A stretch of 64,000 bases of DNA from Cochliopodium minus (lineage: Eukaryota > Discosea > Himatismenida > Cochliopodiidae): positions 46,723-110,722 of the forward strand of contig JAMYWO010000103.1 in assembly GCA_024220525.1 (NCBI GenBank), given 5' to 3'. The position numbers and the translations under genes are program-made. This document shows positions 54,749 through 64,000 of this stretch, piece after piece. Under the pieces are notes generated by a model, which was not told where the DNA came from, searched no databases, and worked only from the letters and a program-made list of their open reading frames with translations. The number at the start of each line of letters is the position of its first letter. The stretch's first letter is position 1.

Positions 54749-56762
54749 ATGAGTGAAGAAAAGAATGAAAAATCATTCAATTTAACAAATATTGATCCAA
54801 AGATTATTATTGTTGGATCTTTTTTGATTGGTGCTTTGTTATCCAAATTTAACCCTTTCAATTTTCTTCCCAAATCACTTCCCCCACAACCCCAGCAAAT
54901 TGATTCCAATACCCTTTTTGCAGGTATTGAAGGAGGTGGAACGACATGGAAAGTAGCAATAGCCAAAGGTAAACTTTTTAAAAAATATTTATTTTCATAT
55001 AGGCTTCAAATTTCAAAAATAAATCCATATCAGATCCTAGAAAAACATTTTATAATCATCATCTCTTTATATTATTTTCAAATTTTTTTCATCTATTCCT
55101 TGTTCAAAATTTCTTCAATCAAATTGATATAAGATATATTCAAGATAAAGTTTTCAACTGCTATATCATCATAATCCTTTAATAAATTTTTCGTTACTTG
55201 TTGAATAATCAATTAATATACAAATTTTCAAATGATAATAATATAATCGCTATATAGGATTAATGTATTTGAATGAAAGGAATTCATAAATCATATTTCA
55301 TTCTTTTTGAAATAAATAAATCTTTTTTTAAATAAAAATAAATAAATCTTTTTTTAAATAAAAATAAAAAAATTTTTGATTTGAAAAAGGATCACCATTG
55401 AATATAATCAAAGATAAAATCTTCGATACAACATCACCCAAAGAGACATTAGAAAAGATTATCAACTGGTTGGATAACGAGAAGTTTGATGCGATAGGTA
55501 TTGCATCTTTCGGACCAATAGACTTGGACAGAGACAGTCCCACATATGGTTATATAACTACCACTCCCAAATTGGCATGGTAAAAAATTGAACAAACAAA
55601 TGAATAATTCAAAAAAAAAATAATTCAATTTAAAATTTCAAGTCGGATTTTTATTACAAATTTTTTTTTTAAAAGTTTTTTGGTTCTTATTTCTTTTTAT
55701 TTTTGATTTAAATTTTTTTTATTTAAATTCAATTTATTTTTTTTAAATTTTTTTAAATCAAATTTCAATTTTCTTTTTTTTAATTTTTAAATTTTTTTTA
55801 ACTTTTTTTAAAAGGAAGGACACAAATGTAATAGAACCATTTTTGAAGTATGGAAAACCAATAGGGTTCGATACAGACGTTAACGGGCCTGCTCTTTCCG
55901 AACTTTATTATGGAAAACATTCTCCCCAAACAAAGTCTGTTTGTTACGTCACTGTAGGTACTGGTATTGGTGTTGGAATCATTGTAGACGGAAGACCCCT
56001 TCATGGGGCTCTTCATCCCGGTAATTTTAAATTTTTATTTAAAAAAAATCTTATTTTTTTTATTTAAAATATTTTCAATTTTTTTTATTTAAAATAATTC
56101 TTTTTTTTTAAAATATTTTTTTAAAGAATTTTTTCAATTTTTTTAAAAACAAATATTATTATTTAATTAAAATTTTAAATAATATTTTTTAAAACAAAAA
56201 TTTAAAATTTTATTTTTTTTCATTTTAATTTTTTTTTTAGAGGGAGGACACATTTTCATCAAAAGACACAAAGATGACAAACATGAGGGAGATTGTGAAT
56301 ACCACAAGGATTGTTTGGAGGGGATGGTTAGAATCTCTTCCATTGTGAACAGATACAAGTTGGAAGACCACAACAAAATTGCTTCTCTCCCTGACAACCA
56401 CGAAGCTTGGGAATTTGTGAGTGATTATCTTGCTCAATTATGTGTAAATCTAACTTTGACAGTAGCTCCTAATGTAATAGTATTTGGAGGAGGAATAATG
56501 GTTTAAAAAAAAATTTTAATTTATTTTTTATTTCTTATTTAATTTTTTTTTTAATTTATTTCTTATTTCTTATTTTTTTTAGAACAGAGAAAGTTTGTTT
56601 CCTTTGATACGTCAAAAATTCGTTCAAAAACTTAACTCCTATGTCAAAAACAATTCTTTGAAGAACGTTGATAGTTATATCGTCAGATCAGTTCACAAAG
56701 CCAACAGTGGAATTCTTGGAGCACTCGAATTGGGAAGAAGAGCATTAATCGACAAAAATTAA
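54749..56762 (+). CDS. ROK-family sugar kinase with N-terminal membrane segment
   Basis: Exons 54749-54968, 55390-55579, 55815-56020, 56241-56500 and 56583-56762, all in phase. The N-terminus has a hydrophobic helix KIIIVGSFLIGALLSKF, then a Pro-rich spacer and the kinase: phosphate loop FAGIEGGGTTWKVAIAKG, IGIASFGPIDL, catalytic GFDTDVNGPALSELYYG, adenosine loop YVTVGTGIGVGI, and EGGHIFIKRH...CEYHKDCLEG, a zinc-type H-C-H-C cluster of bacterial fructokinase-like ROK proteins. Likely an ATP-dependent hexokinase/fructokinase held at a membrane. Bacterial-type ROK kinases in protists are often ascribed to transfer; the five exons show it is well settled. The sugar is not predictable. Confidence 0.85.
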
Positions 56763-57363
56763 GAGAAAATTTTATTTTTTCTTTGATTAATTTTTTAAAC
56801 TTTATCGAGACATACAATAAAAACCAAGAATTGAATTAAATATAAAACAAAAAATAAATTCCTGTATTGGCGGTATTCTTTTATCTTGTTTAACAAGCTT
56901 ATATTATAATGTGGCTTTAAAATATATTTATAATTCAATCATTTGGATCTTTATGAGGAGATTTTTTTTTTTAGATCATTTTGTCTCCACAAAAAGTTGT
57001 TTGCTTATCCTCCATTTTCATCACAAAATTCTTTCTTATTATTGAAGAAATTAAATACTTTGATATCCTTTTCAAGAGTTCCTTCCAAGAAAAATTTGAT
57101 TGTAAAATATGTTCTGAAATTATACAAGATTCTGATTATTCAATTTTTTTCAAATCATTTAAAAGGGAAAATCGAGAAGCATTTTTGGTATGAAGGATTG
57201 TGTTGTGGTAAAACTCTATAACCACTGATACTAACAAAAATATTTTTTTTTTATAAAATTTTTAATTTATCTTTAATCATTTTATTTATTATTTTATTTT
57301 CTATTTAAACTTTCTATTTTAATACATTTTTTATATACTGAAAAACACAATCATCAAAAATAA
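56763..57363. other. intergenic with short unexplained frame
   Basis: Between the convergent ROK and HECT genes. On the plus strand 56981-57193 one frame reads MSPQKVVCLSSIFITKFF... with KFDCKICSEIIQDSDYSIFF, slightly better than background. It lacks a start context or partner exons and is not called as a gene. The remainder is poly(A/T). Confidence 0.4.
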
Positions 57364-59807
57364 TTATTCGATATCAAAACCAAATAAGTGAGTAGATTTG
57401 GTGATTCCATACAAATTTTCCTCCAAGTCAGTCTTTTCAGTGTAGAGAGGTATCTCCAATCTGTTGAAACAAGTGTGTGCCTTGATGTTCTTCTCATTCT
57501 CGTCCAAAATGGCTCTGATGGTGAATTTTTGAGGTCCATTGCTTCCAAAAAGGTTGATGAATCCTCCAACAGGAACTATTAATCAAGAAAAAAAAAAATT
57601 TAAAAAAAATCAAAAAAACTTTTAACAAAATAAATCAATTAAAAAAAAATAAAATAAATTTAATTAAATATTTTTTTTTTAAAAATTTTTTTTACCTTTC
57701 TTTGTTCCAGTCACAAACTGCAAAAAATTGGCACGTTTATCATTTTCCCACTTCTCCAAAATCTCCCAGAACCAAATGACCAACTCTGACCATTCGCTGA
57801 GCCCCTCGTCGTAATTGGTGTTCTTGCGGAGATCTTCCAAGTCGATTTCGGAGTTTCCGTTGAAGAGGATGGGGATTTCTTCGATGCTGAACTCTTCGAG
57901 AACATCGCTTGGCAAAAAGTCATAGAATCCTTCCAATATTTTTCTCATCTAATATTAAAAATACATTAAAAAAATAAAAAAAATTAATAAAATAAAATAT
58001 CAAAAAAAATTAAAAATGATTAAATAAAATTGAAAAATGATTAAATAAAAATGTTAAATAAAAATTAATGTTAAATAAAAAAATAAAAAATGAAATAAAA
58101 AATTTACTTGAGGAATGACACTATCATGCATTTTATATTTCACAGCGAGGTTGATGTATTGTTGTTTGTTTTCGTTGGTCAAAGCGATAGGCTCTCCGTT
58201 CTCATCAGCTTTTAAGATGTGTTCTATTGTTTCTCCTCCCTTTTTTTGGAGGGTGAGACTAAAATCTCCGCCAAGAACATCCACATCGTTTTCCAACATC
58301 CAATCCAAACTTTTCCAGTAAATCTTTTTTAAAAAAAAAAAAAATAAAAAAAAATGATTAAAACTTTAAATAAGTAAAAAATAAATAAAAATAAATTAAT
58401 TAATAAATAAAATGAAAATAATTATAATTATAATGAAGCTATTTTTTACAGGATCGATTCTTTTGACATCTTCGAGGTTACAGATAGTGTAGTCGAGGTT
58501 GAGAGATTTTTTTCCGGCCTGCAACATCCTCCAGAAAGGAATGATCATGGGGAACTCCAAAAACTTTGCGTGGTGCATTGACATGCCCATCAAAATTCCA
58601 ACGAAGCGGAACATGTCAAGATCTAATTTGAATAAAAAAATAAAAGATAAAAAGATAAAAAGATAAAAAATAAAAAAATAAAAATTTTTTGTTAACCAGT
58701 TATGTTGTCATTAGTTGATTGAAAGTCTGTTGAAGAGTTTGGGTTGATGTGGTATTCATATCTGTCTTCGCAAGGTCTCACAAATAAGCCTAGCTCTGGG
58801 TCGAGAAGCTTTTGACTAAGTTGAAAGAACCAATCTCTGGACATACCTAAAAGAAAGCAAGATTTAAAAAAATTTTGAAAGAAATAAAAAATTATAAAAG
58901 AAATTAAATTATAAATTTCTGCGAAAAATAAAAAAAATTTAATTCATTATATTATTTTACCTCCATAATCTTTGCCTTTCTCATTTTTATATTCTATCTG
59001 TTCATTGAAAAATAATAAAAGATTATTATATATTCTCTGAAATTTAAAAATGAATATTTTTCCTCTTCTATTATTTATATCAATTATTTTTATTTTGGAT
59101 CTTTCTTACCTTTAATCTTTGTTTGAGATCCCACACCGATATTTCTGGGCTCATTATTTCGTTATAACTATCCATCAAGATATTTTCGCGAGATACTTTG
59201 ACAAAAAAATCGGTTACTTCTTCTATCAAGATCTTTGTTCTTGTGTGCTCGATTTTGGAGCTAAGATCATTGATATATTCGGGCAAATTTCGTTTCTCCC
59301 TCAAATTTATTTTGAATTGTTTGCATAATCTTGTTTTGTTTTAATTAAATTTAGCATTATATTCGATAAATAAATTTATATTTACACTTTAAATATAATA
59401 TTTTTAAATTTAAATGTGGTTAAATAATTTATGTTAGTATAATAAACAAAAGAAATTCTCTTACTTTGGTTCACTTTTCAATCTATAAATACAAATAAAA
59501 TTTTATTAAGTTTAAAAATTTTTTATTTTTTTTTTAAAATTCGGCTTAATAATTTTTAATTACCTCGGATCCACCCATGAAGTTGTCCTATTGAGATGAT
59601 TTATGAAATATTGATCTCCTTTGCTGGTATGTTTCATCGCCCATCTTGAAGATTCATACAAACAAAAATTAAAACTTAAATATATTATTTATTAATATTC
59701 AATTACCCCGTTGGCATTGGACTTTCCATCAATGAATCTAATCTCATTCTATCATATTGTTGATTTTCATCTTTCTTATTCTTATATTTTGTTATTTTGC
59801 TTCCCAT
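57364..59807 (-). CDS. NEDD4-like WW-HECT E3 ubiquitin ligase
   Basis: Exons 59807-59707, 59644-59564, 59482-59465 (18 nt), 59329-59110, 58997-58961, 58846-58697, 58622-58450, 58323-58108, 57948-57696 and 57575-57364. One WW domain: GWAMKHTSKGDQYFINHLNR followed by TTSWVDPR. The HECT domain covers the rest: KGKDYGGMSRDWFFQLSQKL, LDMFRFVGILMGMSMHH, GGDFSLTLQKKGG and the catalytic loop IKAHTCFNRLEIPLYTE with the ubiquitin-accepting Cys, ending HLFGFDIE. The penultimate acidic residues differ slightly from the usual GFGxE end. There is no C2 domain. It transfers ubiquitin to PPxY-type substrates bound by the WW domain. Confidence 0.92.
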
Positions 59808-60294
59808 TTTTTTACAATTTGATTATTCCAATTGATTTTGAATAATATGTTGTAATTTATTGAAAGGATATTTTCTATTATTCAAGGACTGGTAAGGTGG
59901 TAATTAAAGTTTTAATTTTTTTTTTTTTTTTAATTATATATTAAATGAAAATATTTCTCCTTCAAATTTCTTCATTGATAGTTTCGATTAAAAAGGGTTG
60001 ATCTACCAAGAAAATATGCCTTTTATATGAAAATCAAATTTCATCTAAGGGATGATTAAATAATAATTTTGCCAAAAATAAAAAAAGCAAAATTTCAAAA
60101 ACTTGGGAACCTTTTTGATTTGGATTTGCCTTATCTTTCTGTTTTTAAAAAAAATAATAGAAAAATTATTAGACTAAATAAGGTCTAATTTTAAATTAAA
60201 ATTCCATTTTTAGAAGATAATTTTAAAAAAGAATGATTAGACAAACTTATAAACAAAAAGAATGAAAAACTTAAATAAACCTCCTTTTATTGAT
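59808..60294. other. intergenic, nothing recognised
   Basis: 487 bp upstream of the HECT gene and downstream of the IPT gene. Contains T-runs near 59915. No element identified. Confidence 0.5.
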
Positions 60295-62468
60295 CTAAAA
60301 AAGTTCTTTGTTAGAAGTGTAGTAAAGAGCTTGTTCTAAAGTAAAGTAATTCTGGTCAGGATTAATGATGGTGACATTTTTCATTCCCTCAATAGAAAAA
60401 GAAGGAGATTTAAAAACGATTCGGGAAGGAACATCGTCATTATAAGAAATCTTGGTAGTGACATCCTTACAAACAATATCTTCAACTTTTACAATAACAC
60501 CCTCAACAACATGCTGAGCGGTGATCTGTATCATAGAACCTTCCAAAGGAGTCAAAGTAGGGTTTAAAGCAACAATATAAGGAGGTTTGTCACTATGCTT
60601 AGGTGTGGTGAACATCATTTGATCGATTTCAGCATAAATGAGAACATCTTTCAACTCAAAAAATTTTCCGTCAGGATTTTCCACTCTGATCTCTTTGATA
60701 CCCTGATCCAACATTTTGGGAGACTGGAAAGAAATCTTTACATACTCCGAGTTGTCTTCTTTAACAAAATGTGTCTCACAAGGAATTCCAGAGATGTAGA
60801 CTTTCACTCCCTTTGCAAAATTTTTTCCGCTCAGTTTTATTTGAGTTCCATTCATAGGAGACATGACAGGATCCACAGATATTACGATTGGCTGAGAAAT
60901 TTCCTTATTAGGTTTGTTGATTATTTGTTTTGGCTCCTCTTTTATTCCCTCGTTTTCCATATACAGAATGATGGGTTCTTTTTTGCAATATGTATTGTCA
61001 GGATTAATTAATAAGATGTCTTTTAATCCTGGTTGAAGAGGTGGCGACGTTACTACCAATTCTTGACTATTTACAAAATGAACTTTAGCATGAACTCCTC
61101 CTGTGAAATTTATTTTTTTATATAAAAATTAAATATAACAAAAAGTTCAAAAAAATTTTTAAATTACCAATTTTGACTCTCACTCCGTTTTGGAAATTAG
61201 TTCCTAAAATTTTTGAAGGGTATTAAAAATAAAAAAAAAAAGTTTAAAATTATAACCAGAAATCATAATGTCAGTTCCTTCAGGTGGAGAATAAATAGGA
61301 TCGACAGAATTAATTGTTACAGTTAAATCTATTATTATTTTTTTAAAAAAAAATAAATTGAAATAAAAAAATTGTTTTTTGTTATTTACCTTTCTTTTCT
61401 GGAATTTCTTCAGGCTCAACATTCTTCTTTGGTTCAATGATTTTAATTTCGACAAATTTATCATTAAGTTCCTTATAAGAAGGTAAAGCCCTTTCGAGAA
61501 AGATTTTCAAGCCAAGCCTCATATTGTTTAAAACAGTCTTACAAGTGGGACTGACATTCATCTCTTTCATCAACTGTTTCTTGCACTTTTCCAAAGCAGT
61601 GAAAAGTTTTTGGACAGTTTCTCTTGCCATGTTTGCATTATGATACATGTTAGGTGAAGCTCCTCCCTTTCTACTAAAATCCTCAACGAATAATCTCAAT
61701 GTTTCCATTGATTCACTTATCGCATCTGTTTGTTTACGAATTTGTTTTTGGATGATCAAGAGTGGAAATTTTTCGTTGGCAGATTCTACATCTTTTTTGA
61801 AGCTGAGAAACTTTTTCATGGACATTACTGTACCTGAACAGTTTTCGCAGACGTTTACATCTATGAACTCATCTTCTTGGTCTTGATCGAATTTATAAAG
61901 TGGATTTTCTAGCCTCAATGTTTTTTTGAAGCATGATCCACATACATTTTTGAAACATAATGGACATGTTTTCTTAAAAAATCCTATCCAAAATGTTGAT
62001 CTTTACAATTGATAATGAAATTAAAAGAGAGAAATTTACTTTATATTATCATCGTTTAAAATTTACCCACAATTGGAACAATTTTTACTATCTTGTGCTT
62101 CTTCCAAAAAATTTGAATGGAAACTTGATTTCTTTTGAGATATAGAATATTCCAACTAAATTAACAATATTTATCAAAAATTATATCTTCAATTTGTTCT
62201 AATCTTTTTATTACATGTTCATATGCATTTTTTAATCTTTCTCTTTCTCTTTTTTCTTTTGATCTTTTTTGTTCTCTTAATTTATTGTAGATATGATCCC
62301 AATTTCTTGATATCGCTTGTTTATCATACACCATCAATTTTGGTTCCATATCATTTTCTATATTCTGATTGTTGTTATACTAATATATAAAATGCATAAT
62401 GTTCATTAAATGAATGGATAATGTTTAAATAATATTCTATGAAGTATGAATACATTGATTTCTTTCAT
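60295..62468 (-). CDS. zinc-finger plus IPT/TIG-domain protein
   Basis: Exons 62468-62454, 62379-62215, 62155-62067, 62000-61390, 61328-61257, 61203-61168 and 61100-60295. After a helical Lys/Glu-rich start comes a Cys cluster: CSNCGSTFWIGFFKKTCPLC, FKNVCGSCFKKT and later VCENCSG, a FYVE/PHD-like double zinc site. Then a helical stretch (about 150 residues) and at least three IPT/TIG immunoglobulin-like domains: VDPIYSPPEGTDIMISGTNF, VDPVMSPMNGTQIKLSGKNF and LNPTLTPLEGSMIQITAQHV, each with a downstream IxVENPDG-like strand. TIG domains occur in transcription factors and cell-surface receptors. With no signal peptide, a cytosolic or membrane-lipid-linked role fits. The first exon (15 nt) is my choice of start and is uncertain. 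Confidence 0.75.
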
Positions 62469-62583
62469 CCCAAATTGTATCTGTGGAATTTATATGAATT
62501 AGATTGGTGAATTAAACTATATTTTTTTTTTTATAAATTTCAAAGTGAATAAAAAAAATAAAAAAAATTTTGTTGCATTAAAA

Positions 62584-63901
62584 ATGAGTAGCAAAAGAAA
62601 GAATAATCAAAAGGTGGTCGAGAAAGTTGATGAAAAAAAAGAGGTAAAATAAAAATAAGAATTTTTTTTTTGTCTTAATTAAAAAATTTTTGAAAAGGAG
62701 CATATAAATTAATTTGTTGGAATTAGATATAGTGTTGGATATTCATTATAATAGAATAATACTTCATTTTATCACAATATAAAAAAAATATATAATTTCT
62801 CGTTAAAATATATTTTGTTATAATTCTTTATTAACTCATATCATGATTGAGTTGTAATTGAATAGGAATATGCAAAATATTATCATCATAGAAATTTCCT
62901 GATAATATTCTATAAAAATTTTTAGATGTCAAGACATTAAAGAGTGGATTTAATTTTGGAAAATTAAAAGTAAACAATCAATATTAATGAACATATATAT
63001 AATCTTATATTAAATAACTGATCCTAATTGTATGAAGAAGATTAAAATCTCTGACAAAAAAAAATTTCAAACTCTTTGGAAAAGTATCGCTACATTTGTC
63101 CAATCTTCACAATTCCTTTTTTTAATTTTTTTTTTTTTTTAACAATAGAATGAGAAAGAAAAGCCAGCACAAACATTTCTTCAAAAGATGTTGACAAGAA
63201 TAGCGATGGGAGCAATAATGATCTTCGTGTTCACCCTCATCATCTGCAGCTCTCACAAATACATCGCTTTATTTGTTTCCATCATCCAAATTATATGTTT
63301 CAGAGAAGTTTTATCAGTGAGATACAAAGAAGTCAAAGAAAAGAATTTATTTGGTTTCAGAACACTAAGTTGGTAAATTAAACTCTTGAAAATATTTTCA
63401 TTTTTATTTAGAAATATTTATTTTGAAATATTTATTTTTAAATTTTATTTTTAATTTATTTGAATTTTTAGTTTATTCTTTTTAACATTTTATTTTCATT
63501 TGATTTGATTTTTAAAAATAGGTATTTAATGTTCATTGCTTTTTTTATGATCTACGGAAAGAACGTTGTCAACTTTTTCCTTCCAGAGTACAAGGACTTC
63601 AACAGATTCCACGCATGGATCACCTTCTGGATGTTTGCATTATGTAACTAAAATAATTTTTATTCAAATTTTTTTTTTTTATTTTTTTTATTTTTATTTT
63701 TGTTTCAATTTAACTGCTTTGGTCCAAATTTAATTTTAATTTTAATTTTAATTTTTTTTAAAAAAACAAGATTTTTGTGCATTTATTCTCGGATTGAGAA
63801 CAGAGACTTACAAATACCAATTCACTCAGTTGACTTGGGCATGGATGACCATCATCATCACTGTAATCTGGACTTCTTTCGTGGTCTTAAACATTTATAA
63901 G
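62584..63901 (+). CDS. CDP-diacylglycerol synthase, N-terminal half
   Basis: Exons 62584-62643, 63149-63372, 63522-63643 and 63771-63901. The Lys-rich cytosolic start MSSKRKNNQKVVEKVDEKKE is followed by helices AMGAIMIFVFTLIICSSHKY and IALFVSIIQIICFREVL, then YLMFIAFFMIYGKNVV, FNRFHAWITFWMFAL, FCAFILGLRTETYKYQFTQL and TWAWMTIIITVIWTSFVVLN, the eukaryotic CDS1/CDS2 order. The last exon ends NIYK in phase 0, where the family continues with (E)G-(M/I)-I-W-F. That continuation is the exon at 4493. The intron begins GTAAAATAA and becomes an (AAAAAT)n array that runs to the end of the window. Confidence 0.9.
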
Positions 63902-64000
63902 GTAAAATAATAAATAATAAATAAAAAATAAATAAAAAATAAAAAATAAAAAATAAAAAATAAAAAATAAAAAATAAAAAATAAAAAATAAAAAATAAAA
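63902..64000. repeat. (AAATA/AAAAAT)n intronic microsatellite at window end
   Basis: It begins as the donor GTAAAATAATAAAT and is pure A/T repeat from about 63910 to 64000. Its counterpart in front of the missing second half is the (AAAATT)n tract at 4396-4470. Confidence 0.9.

Overview
The window is nuclear DNA from an AT-rich protist. It holds about 30 protein-coding genes, most broken by many short introns of roughly 50-150 nt that open GTAAAA/GTAAGA and close (T or A)nAG. Genes end in TAA; one ends in TGA. The gene set suggests a phagotrophic amoeboid or slime-mould-like eukaryote: RasGEF, LIM, bZIP, patatin, expansin, lysosomal glycosidases, ankyrin and RCC1 proteins. A mitochondrial-type rRNA methyltransferase (MRM1-like) with a basic N-terminus argues for a normal mitochondrion. 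I cannot name the species. No tRNA, rRNA or CRISPR was seen.

Layout. 1-3185 (+): FkbM methyltransferase (5' end outside the window) and a GATase-like protein. 3186-4341: transposon debris and a partial secreted-type protein (-). 4493-5553 (+): C-terminal half of CDP-diacylglycerol synthase. 5679-6371 (-) TRMT112; 6677-7677 (+) bZIP; 8079-9007 (+) SCP-like phosphatase; 9377-11762 (-) LIM protein; 12225-14029 (-) RasGEF; 14342-15940 (+) aquaporin; 16022-16270 (-) small ORF; 16330-19402 (+) BRAT1-like; 19497-23182 (-) patatin; 23434-23762 (-) small membrane protein; 24088-24856 (+) RPS5. 25368-29822: intronless kinase, Pro/Lys-rich ORF with an internal stop, DIL-domain gene, ankyrin gene. 30333-35309 (-) GH38 alpha-mannosidase lacking its C-terminus; 35377-37132 (-) MRM1; 37228-40311 (-) ankyrin; 40476-41483 (+) membrane protein; 41696-46597 (+) ABC transporter with a kinase-like tail; 46658-48688 (-) expansin; 49020-50060 (-) RCC1 relic; 50269-52041 (-) GH30/ricin-B C-terminus; 52113-53864 (-) Rax2-like N-terminus; 54749-56762 (+) ROK kinase; 57364-59807 (-) WW-HECT E3 ligase; 60295-62468 (-) zinc-finger/IPT protein; 62584-63901 (+) N-terminal half of CDP-diacylglycerol synthase.

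Two results stand out. (1) The gene models need exons of 1, 1, 2, 3, 5 and 8 nt. Each is flanked by canonical AG and GT sites and by introns of at least about 50 nt, and each restores an invariant motif: HTHDDVGW and AQHHDA of GH38, the LDEATSS Walker B of the ABC transporter, and the second NPA..FG of the aquaporin. The splicing machinery here apparently defines exons of almost zero length. An AT-AC intron (RasGEF) and a GC-AG intron (CDP-DAG synthase) add to the picture. (2) Several genes stop abruptly at intronic A/T microsatellites. The two halves of the CDP-DAG synthase sit at opposite ends of the window, yet they match exactly in phase and sequence. So the order of segments here is either misassembled or rearranged, with breakpoints in low-complexity introns.
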